A stretch of 64,000 bases of DNA from Sabellastarte sp. h YS-2021. Its lineage: Eukaryota; Annelida; Polychaeta; Sabellida; Sabellidae. Positions 21,703 through 33,492 of the stretch are shown here, piece after piece. Each line of letters begins with the position of its first letter. The stretch's first letter is position 1. Made by a program: the position numbers and the translations under genes. The DNA lies in the NCBI GenBank assembly GCA_964017235.1, contig OZ024936.1, forward strand, positions 36,230,040-36,294,039. Direction: 5' to 3'. The notes beneath the pieces were generated by a model that saw only the letters and a program-made list of their open reading frames with translations, ran no database searches and had not been told where the DNA came from.

Positions 21703-22470
21703 GTGAGTGGTCAGGGTGTGGTCAATCACATTGGACTGGGTATTAAGGAAGGCTGTGGTGAGTGGTCAGTGACACATTATACTGGACAGTAGGAAAGGCT
21801 GAGGTGAGTGGTCAGTTAAACATTCTACTGGACAGTAGGTAAAACTATGGTGAGTGGTTAGTGACACAATGTACTGGGCAGTAAGGAAGGCGATTGTGAG
21901 TAATCTATGCCACAATGTACTAGGCAGTAAGGAACACCCTGGTGAATGGACACACATTAAAATGGACAGGAGAACAGTGGTGAGTGGTCAGGGTGTGGTC
22001 AATCACATTGGACTGGGTATTAAGGAAGGCAGTGATGAGTGGTCAGTGATGCATTATACTGGACAGTAGGTAAGACTGTGGTTAGTGGTCAGTGGCACAT
22101 TATACTGGACAGTAGGTAAAACTATGGTGAGTGGTTAGTGACACAATGTACTGGGCAGTAAGGAAGGCGATTGTGAGTAATCTATGCCACAATGTACTAG
22201 GCAGTAAGGAACACCCTGGTGAATGGACACACATTAAAATGGACAGTAGGAAAGGCTGAGGTGAGTGGTCAGTGTCACATTATACTGGACAGTAGGGAAG
22301 ACTGTGATGAATGGTTAGTGACACAATGTACTGGGCAATAAGGAGGACTGTGTAGAGTTATCAGTGACACAATATACTGGGGAGTAAGGAAGGCAATGGT
22401 GAGTAATCTATGCCACAATGAACTAGGCAGTAAGGAACACTGTGGTGAGTGGGCATGGACAGTAAGGAAG
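21703..22470 (+). repeat. 46-bp minisatellite carrying repeated splice-donor sequence
   Basis: GTGAGTGG or close variants recur at 21703, 21758, 21804, 21850, 21896, 21980, 22127, 22173, 22261, 22399 and 22445, mostly at 46-bp steps, with GTGAATGG/GATGAGTGG between. Unit text: GTGAGTGGTCAGTGACACA, TATACTGGACAGTAGGAAAG. At 21965-21980 the last bases of exon 6 (AGGAGAACAGTG) are themselves copied before a donor, so the array grew from the exon-intron junction. Confidence 0.92.
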
Positions 22471-22474
22471 GTAT

Positions 22475-23830
22475 TGTTTTCACCCATGGTGTCCAGATAT
22501 GCTGTTTGTCCGCGCTGTATCTCACAAACTGTGAGGTGTAGGAAGTTGATACTTTGTAGGGACATTGGTTGGAGGGTGTAAGTGTGCAGCGTCATGATGA
22601 CCTTGACATAAGGACCTTGACCTAAAAAATCTTGTCTCACATTCCGTAAGGTATGGCAAGTTGATACATGGTAGGGACATTGGTTGGTGTATGTAGGTAT
22701 ACAGTGTCATGGTACGACATTGATATGACCTTGCCGTAGTGACTCTGACCTATAAAATCTTGTCCGGGCTATATTGCGGAAACCGTAGGGTGTAGGAAAT
22801 TGATACTTGGTAGGGACATTGCTTGGGGGTGTGTGCATCATCATGGTGTGACCTTGATTTGACCTTTGACATTGCCGTAGTGACCTTGACCTATAAAATC
22901 TTGTCCGGGCTATATCTTAGAAACTGTAAGGTGTAGGAAGTTGATACTTGGTATGGACATTGGTTGGGGGTGTAGGTGTGCAACGTCATGGTGTGACCTT
23001 GATTTGACCTTGCCGTAGTGACCTTGACCTATAAAATCTTGTCCGGGCTATATCTCGGAAACAGTATGGTGTAGGAAGTTGATACTTGGTAGGGACATTG
23101 GTTAGGGTTTGTAGGTGTGCAATGTCATGGTGTGACCTTGATTTGACCTTTGACCTTGCTGTAGTGACCTTGACCTATAAAATCTGGTCCAGGCTATATC
23201 TCTGAAACTGTAAGGAGTAGGAAGTCTATACTTGGTAGGGACATTGCCTAGAGTGTGTAGATGTAAAACGTCATGGTGTGACCTTGATTTGACCTTTGAC
23301 CTTGCAGCAGTGACCATTACCTATAATGCCTTGTCCAGGCTATATCTCGGAAACCATAAGGTGTAGGAAGTTGATATTTGGTAGGGACATTGGTCGGGGG
23401 TTATTGGTGTGCAACGTCATGGTGTGACCTGGATTTGATCTTGCATATCTGATGCTATTTTATATCTCTATAGGGATATCTGATACTATTTTATCTCTCT
23501 TATATCTCACTTATACCTTTTTACTTGAATCTTGGTTGTTGCACCTTTGCGTGTCTTTTGATGTAGATTAAGCACTGTTAAGTCATTTTAGAATTCATTA
23601 AGGGTTTTACTTCTGCAACTTCCCATTGTAACAGATGGTATTTTATCAAGTGAGCCACAGGTTTTGCCCCAACACCATACATAAGCATGTATTGCCACAT
23701 CTGTATGTATGGGTAATACTCAAAACATTCAAACCATAATTCGACCATACAAAACGAATATAAAATGGAAGAAGTCTTAAACCTTCATGCAAATGTACAA
23801 GGTCATCTCTGATGCTATTTTTGCCACTTG
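22475..23830 (+). mobile_element. Type III element with 146-bp family array, decayed
   Basis: Opens TATTGTTTTCACCCATGGTG, then about 6.5 units of the 146-bp family (22500-23450), more diverged than at 4.8-7.1 kb. DR1 is intact in only two or three units (about 23148, 23285). The conserved 3' segment follows (23530-23830: AAGTCATTTTAGAATTCATT, TTTTATCAAGTGAGCCACAG) and ends CATCTCTGATGCTATTTTTG. Confidence 0.65.
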
Positions 23831-24640
23831 CCTCTTTCCTTGATTCTAAGTCCCCTTAGAGTTAGAAATGTTCATGAACATGGTTCCATAACTTCTTACT
23901 ACTTGAAATCTAAGTAATACTTACTATCAAAGTTTGGAATAGTTTTGGTATTGTTCGTGAATATGGCCCATGTGCAAGCATTTTCTGTGTGAAAGCTGTA
24001 TTCAGGTTATTGTACCCCTGGCGAAAGTCAGGGATAATTAGGTTTTAGTACAGTCACGCTGCTCCTGCCCAGGATTTCCTTTCATATGTGATAACGTAAA
24101 AAAAAATTTACCTGGACCTTTCAAATTTGGTATGTGGGTATATGTGGGCTAGGCTTCGGAGGCTATTATTTTGTGGCCTCAGCCTTCCACAGTAACACCA
24201 GTGGGATTCTTCTAAAGATCAAATTTGGGATATTTCTTGACTTGGTACTCACTTAAAGAAGGACAGTTCATCCTATGGTTGAGATATGATACATATATAT
24301 ATGTAAGCATATGTCAACTATAAGCATGCAGAAATTTGACCTTCATTGTCTTTTTAAGCGTCCCTTGAAAAGGGCGCTTATTATATCCCCAGACAAAAGT
24401 CGGGGATATACTGGATTCAGCTCCGTCGCACCGCCATGGAAATTTCCTTGTGTACGCGATAACTATAAAACGGATAAACATTTTTTTTCCCAGACTTGGT
24501 ACGCTTGTTAAGGGTGGCCAAAGGAAGATCCCTATTTTAAGGAGACCTTAAACTCTTTATAATAAAGAACTTATGGCCATCTTAAGTCTCAAGTGGACCT
24601 ATGGCCACTTAAAACCATCTATGTTACATACTAGTGTAAC
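23831..24640 (+). mobile_element. Tips and fragments of Helentron-like elements
   Basis: Three hairpin-type 5' tips lie close together: GTACCCCTGGCGAAAGTCAGGG (from 24013), AAGCGTCCCTTGAAAAGGGC (type I, 24356) and TATATCCCCAGACAAAAGTC with its inverse GGGGATATA (24377-24405). Each is followed by a short TAACTATAAAACGG or TCCTTTCAT-like core but no array. No matching 3' ends found. Confidence 0.45.
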
Positions 24641-24990
24641 CACCCGCTTATTAGATTGATGTGTCCGACGTCCGTCAACATTTTCGTTTCTGGACTCTAA
24701 CTCGAAAACGCTTTGTCCAACCAAATTTAAACTTGACAGGTAGATAGATCGCCATCATCGCTAGATTCCTTTCGAAATTGGTGTAATTCCGTCCATTCGT
24801 TTGTCCATTTATAGCATAGATACAATTATGTAAGCTAGATTAAGTTTTACATTTCTTAGCACGTCTAACACATTTACCTTAACTGGGTGACCTAACATTT
24901 CTTTCCTTGTTTCTAAATTTAATTACGGCAGTCGCTAGCCTTATTGCTCCCTGTGCAACCCGCCTTTTGGGGCATTTCCAACCCTCTTGT
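24641..24990 (+). mobile_element. Short F-family element, one unit
   Basis: Shares both ends with 7711-8517: CACCCGCTTATTAGATTGAT, and ACCCGCCTTTTGGGGCATTT with CCCTCTTGTTT. It has one core unit (GGACTCTAACTCGAAAACGC, AAACTTGACAGGTAGATAGA) where the larger copy has four. Seen together they show unit number changing between fixed ends. Confidence 0.75.
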
Positions 24991-25429
24991 TTCATATGGC
25001 GTAATTTATAAATATTGATATACAATTTTCCTGTTTGGCACCCCTTATTAAGCGTCCCGCAAGGGACGCTTGTTTGTGTATGGGAGAGCTTCCGGCTCCG
25101 CCGGCTCCGCCGGCTCCGCATTTTGTTTTCCTTATAACTCTGTAACCGTTAGGCAGATTCTTTTCAAATTTGGCAGGTTTAGGCAGTAGCCTTGGGGAAT
25201 TTTTTTGAATATGTTGCAGTGACATTTCAACCAATCAGAGAGGTCACATGACCAAAAATGTCTTTTTTCGATGGGGAAGCTTGTCCGGATGATAACTTGA
25301 AAGGAATTTTATCAATTCACCTGAAACTTGGCAAATACATTCATTCTATTAAAATCTGGAAATCATTAGATTTTGGCATTGATTGGTCAAGAAATGGCCG
25401 AGTAATTAATGATTAATTAATCATTACGA

Positions 25430-26390
25430 ATTTTCCAAATAAGGAAAACACAAAAATGTTTATATCTCGAAAACCGTGCTAGATAGAGCGATTTCGACGA
25501 AATTTTTGACCCGCAGGGTATCTCTGCGGAGTAGTTTTCCCAATTTTGAAAAAATTTTTGTCTCGCCAAAAATGGCGGCCATTTTGAATTTTCGAAATTT
25601 TCGCAAAAATTGCAAAACACAAAAATGCTTATATCTCGAAAACCGTGCTAGATAGAGCGATTTCGACGAAATTTTTGACCCAAAGGGTATCTCTGCAGAG
25701 TAGTTATCCCAATTTTGAAAAAAAATTTTATCTCGCCAAAAATGGCGGCCATTTTGAATTTTCGAATTTTTCGCAAAAATTGCAAAACACAAAAATGCTT
25801 ATATCTCAAAAACCGTGCTAGATAGAGCAATTTCGACAAAATTTTTGACCCGCAGGATATCTCTGCGGAGTACTTTTCCCAATTTTCAAAAAAATTTTGT
25901 CTCGCCAAAAATGGCGGCCATTTTGAATTTTCTAATTTTTCGCAAAAATTGCAAAACATAAAAATGCTTATATCTCGAAAACCCTGCTAGATAGAGCGAT
26001 TTCGACGAAATTTTTGACCCGCAGGGTATCTCTGCAAAGTAGCCATGCCAATTTTCAAACAAAAAATTTCTCGCAAAAAATGGCGGCCATTTTGAATTTT
26101 CGAATTTTTTGCAAAATTGCAAAACACAAAAATGCTTATATCTCGAAAACCGTGCTAGATAGAGCGATTTCGATGAAATTTTTGACCCGCTGGGTATCTC
26201 TGCAGAGTATCCATGCCAATTTTCAAAAAAATTTTGTCTTGCCAAAAATGGCGGCCATTTTGAATTTTCGAATTTTTGCGCAAAAATTGCAAAACACAAA
26301 AATGCTAATATTTCGAAAACCGTGCTACATAGAGCGATTTCGACGAAATTTTTTATCTTCAGGGTATCTGTGCAGAGCAGCTATCCCAAA
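25430..26390 (+). repeat. Tandem array, 170-bp family (C), about 5.6 units
   Basis: ACACAAAAATGCTTATATCT recurs every 169-170 bp (25451, 25620, 25790 ..). Each unit has CTCGAAAACCGTGCTAGATA, GCGATTTCGACGAAATTTTT, GGGTATCTCTGC, then AAAATGGCGGCCATTTT, a 17-bp palindrome at 25569, 25739, 25908, 26077 and 26245. Minus-strand open frames of 67-137 codons run through it but shift frame between units. Confidence 0.94.
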
Positions 26391-29300
26391 GAGCTTTCAC
26401 TTGGTGAAGTTTCAGACCCATAGCTAATTGCTCACCTACTCAAAAAGAGTAAATGCGAATTACCTCTAAAAGTATTGCAGATGGCCAATTTTTCTCAAAT
26501 AACTCATTCACCTACTTTTGGAAGAGCTTTCACATGGTGAAGTTTCAGACCCATAGCCAATTACTCACCTACTCAAAATGAGTAAATGCGAATTATCTCT
26601 AAAAGTATTGCAGATAGCCAATTTTTCTCAAATAACTCATTCACCTACTTTTGGGAGAGCTTTCACATGGTGAAGTTTCAGACCCATAGCTAATTATTTA
26701 CCTACTCAAAATGAGTAAATGCTAATTATCTGTAAAAGTATTGCGGATACCCAATTTTTATCAAATAACTCATTCAACTACTTTTGGGAGAGCTTTCACA
26801 TGGTGAAGTTTCAGACCCATAGCTAATTACTCACCTACTCAAAATGAGTAAATGCGAATTATCTCTAAAAGTATTGCAGATAGCCAATTTTTCTCAAATA
26901 ACTCATTCACCTACTTTTGGGAGAGCTTTCACTTGGTGAAGTTTCAGACCCATAGCTAATTACTCACCTACTCAAAATGAGTAAATGCGAATTATCTCTA
27001 AAAGTATTGCAGATAGCCAATTTTTCTCAAATAACTCATTCACCTACTTTTGGGAGAGCTTTCACTTGGTGAAGTTTCAGACCCATAGCTAATTACTCAC
27101 CTACTCAAAATGAGTAAATGCGAATTATCTCTAAAAGTATTGCAGATAGCCAATTTTTGTCAAATTAATCATTGACCTACTTTTGGGAGAGCTTTCACTT
27201 GGTGAAGTTTCAGACCCATAGCTAATTACTCACCTACTCAAAATGAGTAAATGCGAATTATCTCTAAAAGTATTGCAGATAGCCAATTTTTGTCAAATTA
27301 ATCATTCACCTACTTTTGGGAGAGCTTTCACTTGGTGAAGTTTCAGACCCATAGCTAATTACTCACCTACTCAAAATGAGTAAATGCGAATTATCTGTAA
27401 AAGTATTGCAGATAGCCAATTTTTCTCAAATAACTCATTCACCTACTTTTGGGAGAGCTTTCACTCTGTGAAGTTTCAGACCCATAGCTAATTACTCACC
27501 TACTCAAAATGAGTAAATGCGAATTATCTCTAAAAGTATTGCAGATAGCCAATTTTTCTCAAATAACTCATTCACCTACTTTTGGGAGAGCTTTCACTTG
27601 GTGAAGTTTCAGACCCATAGCTAATTACTCACCTACTGAAAATGAGTAAATGTGAATTATCTCTAAAAGTATTGCAGATAGCCAATTTTTTTCAAATAAC
27701 TCATTCACCTACTTTTGGGAGAGCTTTCACTTGGTGAAGTTTCAGACCCATAGCTAATTACTCACCTACTCAAAATGAGTAAATGCGAATTATCTCTAAA
27801 AGTATTGCAGATAGCCAATTTTTCTCAAATAACTCATTCACCTACTTTTGGGAGAGCTTTCACTTGGTGAACTTTCAGACCCATAGCTAATTACTCACCT
27901 ACTCAAAATGAGTAAATGCGAATTATCTCTAAAAGTATTGCAGATAGCCAATTTTTCTCAAATTAATCATTCACCTACTTTTGGGAGAGCTTTCACTTGG
28001 TGAAGTTTCAGACCCATAGCTAATTACTCACCTACTCAAAATGAGTAAATGCGAATTATCTGTAAAAGTATTGCAGATAGCCAATTTTTCTCAAATAACT
28101 CATTCACCTACTTTTGGGAGAGCTTTCACTTGGTGAAGTTTCAGACCCATAGCTAATTACTCGTCTACTCAAAATGAGTAAATGCTAATTATCTCTAAAA
28201 GTATTGCAGATAGCCAATTTTTCTCAAATAACTCATTCACCTACTTTTGGGAGAGCTTTCACTTGGTGAAGTTTCAGACCCATAGCTAATTACTCACCTA
28301 CTGAAAATGAGTAAATGTGAATTATCTCTAAAAGTATTGCAGATAGCCAATTTTTCTCAAATAACTCATTCACCTACTTTTGGGAGAGCTTTCACTTGGT
28401 GAAGTTTCAGACCCATAGCTAATTACTCACCTACTCAAAATGAGTAAATGCGAATTATCTCTAAAAGTATTGTAGATAGCCAATTTTTTTCAAATAACTC
28501 ATTCACCTACTTTTGGGAGAGCTTTCACTTGGTGAAGTTTCAGACCCATAGCTAATTACTCACCTACTCAAAATGAGTAAATGCGAATTATCTGTAAAAG
28601 TATTGCAGATAGCCAGTTTTTCTCAAATTAATCATTCACCTACTTTTGGGAGAGCTTTCACTTGGTGAAGTTTCAGACCCATAGCTAATTACTCACCTAC
28701 TCAAAATGAGTAAATGCGAATTATCTGTAAAAGTATTGCAGATAGCCAATTTTTCTCAAATAACTCATTCACCTACTTTTGGGAGAGCTTTCACTTGGTG
28801 AAGTTTCAGACCCATAGCTAATTACTCGTCTACTCAAAATGAGTAAATGCGAATTATCTCTAAAAGTATTGCAGATAGCCAATTTTTCTCAAATAACTCA
28901 TTCACCTACTTTTGGGAGAGCTTTCACTTGGTGAAGTTTCAGACCCATAGCAAATTACTCACCTACTCAAAATGAGTAAATGCGAATTATCTCTAAAAGT
29001 ATTGCAGATAGCCAATTTTTCTCAAATAACTCATTCACCTACTTTTGGGAGAGCTTTCACTCTGTGAAGTTTCAGACCCATAGCTATTTATTCACCTACT
29101 CAAAATGAGTAAATGCTAATTATCTGTAAAAGTATTGCGGATACCCAATTTTTATCAAATACTCATTCATCTACTTGTGGGAGAGCTTTCACATGGTGAA
29201 GTTTCAGACCCATAGCTAATTACTCACCTACTCAAAATGAGTAAATGCGAATTATCTCTAAAAGTATTGCAGATAGCCAATTTTTCTCAAATAACTCATT

Positions 29301-29460
29301 CACCTACTTTTGGGAGAGCTTTCACTTGGTGAAGTTTCAGACCCATAGATAATTATTCACCTACTCAAAATGAGTAAATGTGAATTATCTCTTAATAGTA
29401 TTGCAGATAGCCAATTTTTCTCAAATAACTCATTCACCTACTTTTGGAAGACCTTTCACA
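26390..29460 (+). repeat. Tandem array, 133-bp family (B), about 23 units
   Basis: TAGCCAATTTTTCTCAAATA recurs at 26881, 27014, 27147 and onward at exactly 133 bp. Central units are nearly identical; edge units (26390-26760 and 29080-29460) are more diverged and share variants (GCTAATTATCTGTAAAAGTA, TATTGCGGATACCCAATTTT). That pattern is expected if the centre is homogenised by unequal exchange. Confidence 0.96.
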
Positions 29461-29963
29461 CACGAAAATGAAAAATTGTGAATATCTCGGAAAAGCTATT
29501 TCTTCTGCTTTAATGCTCGGCGGGAGATACACACCACGCCAGTGGTCTTGACAAAAATTTTTGTCTCCCCAAAAATGGTGGCCATTTTGAATTTTCAAAG
29601 TTTTTGCAAAACACAAAAATGCTTATATCTCGAAAACCGTGCTATATGGAGTGAACTCAACAAAATTTTGGACCTGCTGGGTATCTCTGCAGAGTAGCCA
29701 TGCCAATTTTCAAAATATTTTGTCTCGCCAAATATAGCGGACATTTTTAATTTTTTTATTTTTTGCAAAACACAAAAATGCTTATATCTTGAAAACCGTG
29801 CTAGATAGAGCAGACTGCGCTGACTTTGGTTGCCACAACAGTATAAGGCTAGAAACGAAGCATTTTCTTAATACTTTAGCACTCACCTTTATATCCTTTT
29901 CGGGACGCTTTGTTTTTGCTATGCAAAAACATTATCTTTTTTTTTTTGCGAGCGATCCTCTAG

Positions 29964-30380
29964 TTGATGTTTGATTTTTTTATTGCTCATTATAAAGATT
30001 AACCAAGCCTTTTGGGGGCAAATTTGTCTGCTTTCAAGTTAAATATTAATGATGTTATCGCTATCTTACACTTTAAAAACGGTGTTTTTATCGCTATGCT
30101 CACTCACTTTTTAAACATTTTAAAATCAAACTTGTTACACATATTAAAATTGCCAGCAGGTAAACTCTTAATTTGTGGTGACCTTGAAGTCCCATTGGGA
30201 CCAATTTCAATTCAGTCACTTGATAATCACACAGTTATAAATGGAGAATTATACAACATAATATAACTGACCAGCACCCTCAGATTTGTCTGGTACCAAC
30301 ACCCGATTTGCAAAAACTGACTACCAACAAATTGCCAAGGGACCAACCTCAGAAAGTGGACCGACCGACTACAGATTTGT
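29964..30380. other. AT-rich intron sequence, no recognised feature
   Basis: Lies between the composite element and the DIRS remnant. A few open frames without domain or splice support. Confidence 0.4.
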
Positions 30381-31400
30381 CTGGCACCAATGCTCCTGCT
30401 TAGCATCAACAGGTTACCAGCAAATCGACCACTGAACTGGCCACAAGATAAGGTGCTTCCAGCATGGATACTGACTCTGAAAGTGACACGTTGGACTGAC
30501 CAGAACTCAGCATCTTTGTCAAAGAGGGCGAGTTGTCAGGCTAGGATCCAGATGTCACTGTTACTGACCCTGACCAGACCCTCTCTGAGGAACAAACCTA
30601 CAGAGAAACTATGAGGGGGATCTAGTCATTTATGGGTTTGACACACATCCCTGATATGGACACTGCCACTTCAACATCAGATGACCATCTATTTGCCAGT
30701 CCAAAGTTACAGCCTGCCGAGAAAATGTTGGTCTGCATGCCCACTGATGAATGTCTTTGCAACAAACTGAAGAAACTTAATCTAACCCTGGTGGAAGGAT
30801 ACCCTTCCCGCAGCTCTGAGGCCGGTAGATTATTTAAGGATCAGTTCTTCCGACCAGCAAAGTCACAAGCAAAGTGGTACAGGCTGTATTCCAACCAACA
30901 AAAGACTGATCCTGCTTCTGTGTCTTCATGGAACTCTGATGCCTCAAAACTTAATAGTTCTTATAGTCGGATAGCCAGGGCAGCCGGACTTGCCTCAACC
31001 CCATCAGCTTCTAGACAGATCTGGCAGGAGAGGTCATCTTCATCTGTAACCAGGCCGCCGGTTTCAACCGATACCTCTACAAAGTGCAAGCAAGTATGTA
31101 GACTGAACTCAAGGCAATCTTGTCTGATCACAGCCAGGGGAAGTCCTCAAGCAAGGTTTCGACAGCTACTGATGAACTTCAGTACCTTATGGACTTTAAC
31201 GCCAGCATTAGCTGAGCCATGACCAAGACTATGCAGCACCTTATTGACTTTGTTTCTATGGCAAACTTCACCTTGGTTAGATAGGACTCCTACCTATGAC
31301 ATCTGAAGACGGGCATCAAACCCGACACTCTTACTGCTCAACTCCAGACGGCCACGTTGTTCCCAGAAAACATTCTCAAGCGAGCTTAGGAGGACATTGC
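30380..31400 (+). pseudogene. DIRS-type retrotransposon, gag-like region, decayed
   Basis: Frame passes stops near 30500, 30540 and 30623, then is open 30632-31222. Recognisable blocks: SIFVKEGELSG, DPDVTVTDPDQTLSEEQTY, MGLTHIPDMDTATSTSDDH, LNLTLVEGYPSRSSEAGRLF and SSWNSDASKLNSSYSRIARA. I recognise these as the gag-like ORF of animal DIRS1-type elements; its capsid-like role is presumed. Frameshifts after about 31050 and a continuation to about 31400 (QTATLFPENI) follow. It sits in the 13.4-kb intron of the host gene, same strand. Confidence 0.7.
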
Positions 31401-31924
31401 GAACTTTCAATCTAAAGGACAAGCTCACTAAAGCTCATCCCACAGTAAGGGTCGCTACCACCCTTATTAGTGTCCGGAGAAACGTCCTGACAGCAAGAGA
31501 TCCGACAAGCCTGCTTGGAAAAACATTGGAGTACATGGCCAGGGCAAGAGAAGCAAGGGCAATACCTCTCACTACTCATCACGGCCAGTCAAGGGTTAGC
31601 AGTCCTATAAATGAAAATTATTGTGTAAATGCTCCAGTTTATGCAGGAATGCTGGCCGGGAGCAAAGAGACTGTAAATGTGTGTCAGTCACCAGAGACTT
31701 AAAGGTTAACCAGAAAGACAGTAGAACATCAGACACAACAGACTTTAAGTGTAAAGTCACCTGTTGTAACTCTTGCACATATTGTGAAAGGGCAGCCACA
31801 CAAGAATGGCATAAATCCGGTTGTTGTAAATTGTTATTAGAGATTAAAATATCCCTGTATCAATCAATTGTTTTTTGTCAAACCTGTAGCCAATGTCCCA
31901 GCTGTTGCTCTAGATCTACCTGTA

Positions 31925-33060
31925 GGGGTAAGATTGCACTAGTTTTGGGAAACTTTCGAAGCTCTGGGTACCAGTCCAAAGGTTGTAAAAATGATCAAAC
32001 CAGCCAAAACTGGCAAGTCAAGGTCACTGACCGTCATAAGCAGCTATGTCAATCCCCACAGGAACCTCTACCTGTTGGAGGCATGACATCAGCTTATGAA
32101 CAAAAATGCAGTGGAGCTGGTCAAAAATCAGAAATCTCTGGGTTTTTTCAGCCGACTATTTTTGGTCCCAAAGCCAAACAACCAGTGGAGACCCATCTTA
32201 GACCTCCGCAATCTGAACAAATTCCTCAAGTCAGAAAAATTCAAACTGGAGACACCGGAAACAATAAGGACCTCCCTCCAGACAGGGGAGTGGGTAACAT
32301 CCATAGATTTCAAGAACGCATACTTCTACATACCCATTCAAAGCCAATCCAGCAAGTACCTGCATTTTCACGTCCAGGATCAAACCTACCAGTTCAAAGC
32401 ACTACCATTTGGTCTGGCCACAGTACCCATGGAGTTTTCGGTTGTGGCAAAGGAGGTTAAACTTATTGCCTTACAAAAGGGTATAAGGATCCACCAATAC
32501 CTAGATGACTGGTTGGTGAGAGCCTGATCCCACCAGGTTTGTCTCCAACACACTCAGACACTAGTGGGAATTTGTCAGCAGTGAGGTTAGCTAGTGAACT
32601 TGGAGAATCAGAGTTGGGTCCCAAAGAAGTGTTCGACTTCGTAGGTTACCAGTTTGACCTCAGATGTGGCTGGGTCTGACCCACACTGGGACCGAAGGCA
32701 GAACCTGTAATAAAAAATATTGGAACTGCTCTCCCGTCGGGCTTGTCCTGTCTGGCAGTTCATGTCCTTAATAGGTCTGCTAACAGCCACAGAGAAACAA
32801 TTTTACCTCGGTCGTCTCCACATGAGACCCATACAGTGACATCTCAAAAACAACTGGAGGGTACCAGAGTCTCTTGAAAAGGTCATCCCCATTCCAAGGT
32901 TACTCCACCCACATCTCAGATGGTGGCTACAAGAAGACAATGTGATTCAAGGTCAACCATTACACCCACAAAAACATGCACTGCAAGTTTTTATAGATGC
33001 ATCAAAAGAAGGGTTTTTGTTGTTATTTAGGAGTTCACGTAAGTCCCTAGTAACCTACCC
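31925..33060 (+). pseudogene. DIRS-type reverse transcriptase, truncated in RNase H
   Basis: Starts with a decayed leader (about 31925-32095, stops present), then a clean frame 32096-32527: NQKSLGFFSRLFLVPKPNNQ, RPILDLRNLNKFL, FKALPFGLATVPMEF and YLDDWLV. YLDD (32498-32509) is the catalytic motif of DIRS reverse transcriptases (the YxDD box). A stop ends it at 32527. The thumb region (PKEVFDFVGYQFDL) follows with frame changes. The last trace is FIDASKEG near 32988, the start of RNase H. There is no recombinase. Same copy as the gag-like region upstream. Confidence 0.85.
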
Positions 33061-33119
33061 GCCGACCAAGCGGTAGCTATTCAGCAATTATCCATTGGGT
33101 CCGATGTATTAATGCATTA

Positions 33120-33492
33120 AATTGCAAATTTAATAAGTAAATTAAATTTTTTTATAAGTTAATACCCTACCCAATGGACCGACAAGGCCCTCCTAACCGG
33201 CCCCGCTATCAGCTTACTGTGGGTCTAAATAGGTTTAGACAACAAAAAAGATACGATGATGTCATCCTGTCGGGACAGGAAGGAAGCACAATGCTCCACC
33301 TGGCGAATGCACAGTACATGACTGGCCCGGCCGGTGGAAACACAGGATGGCCTCTGTCATTTGGTGGGCCAGTCTGTGCCAAACAGATTAGTAATTGTCC
33401 ATTGGGAAGGGTATTAACTTATAAAAATTTACTTATTAATTTTGCAAATTTTTTAACTTATAAAAATTTAATTTACTTATTAATTTTGCAAA
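33120..33492. mobile_element. Foldback element replacing the DIRS 3' end
   Basis: Left sequence (about 33124-33183: AAATTTAATAAGTAAATTAA, TATAAGTTAATACCCTACCC, AATGGACC) is the inverse of 33393-33490, where the right arm is longer by a repeated TAACTTATAAAAATTTA block. The GC-richer middle (33184-33392) has a 114-codon open frame without known domain. Confidence 0.6.

Larger units (their letters stand above)
25050..29963 (+). mobile_element. Complete 4.9-kb Helentron-like composite, type I ends, with two array families
   Basis: The 5' tip is a near-perfect palindrome, AAGCGTCCCGCAAGGGACGC.. (25050-25071). The 3' end has GGGACGCTT (29902-29910, inverse of the tip), the hairpin GTTTTTGC-TAT-GCAAAAAC (29912-29930) and CTAG at 29960-29963 before TT. 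In order: a leader with TATAACTCTGTAACCGTTAG, the 170-bp array, 23 units of the 133-bp array, a type II 3' end (GGCGGGAGATACACACC, GTGGTCTTG; 29516-29552), two 170-bp units, terminus. No protein is encoded. Confidence 0.72.

Noticed and set aside
25417-26299. Minus-strand open frames of 67-137 codons with repeated peptides (ARFSRYKHFCVLQF and similar)
   Set aside because: They follow the 170-bp repeat, and successive units change frame because 170 is not a multiple of 3. No start context, splice partner or domain.
26390-29460. CRISPR-like array
   Set aside because: Whole 133-bp units are tandem with no unique spacers, in an animal genome with spliced genes.
31621-32460. 279-codon Cys-rich open frame (CKCSSLCRNAGREQRDCKC..)
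   Set aside because: Its second half overlaps the clear DIRS reverse transcriptase in another frame. Its first half is partly the true gag-RT link region of DIRS read across frames. Not an independent gene.
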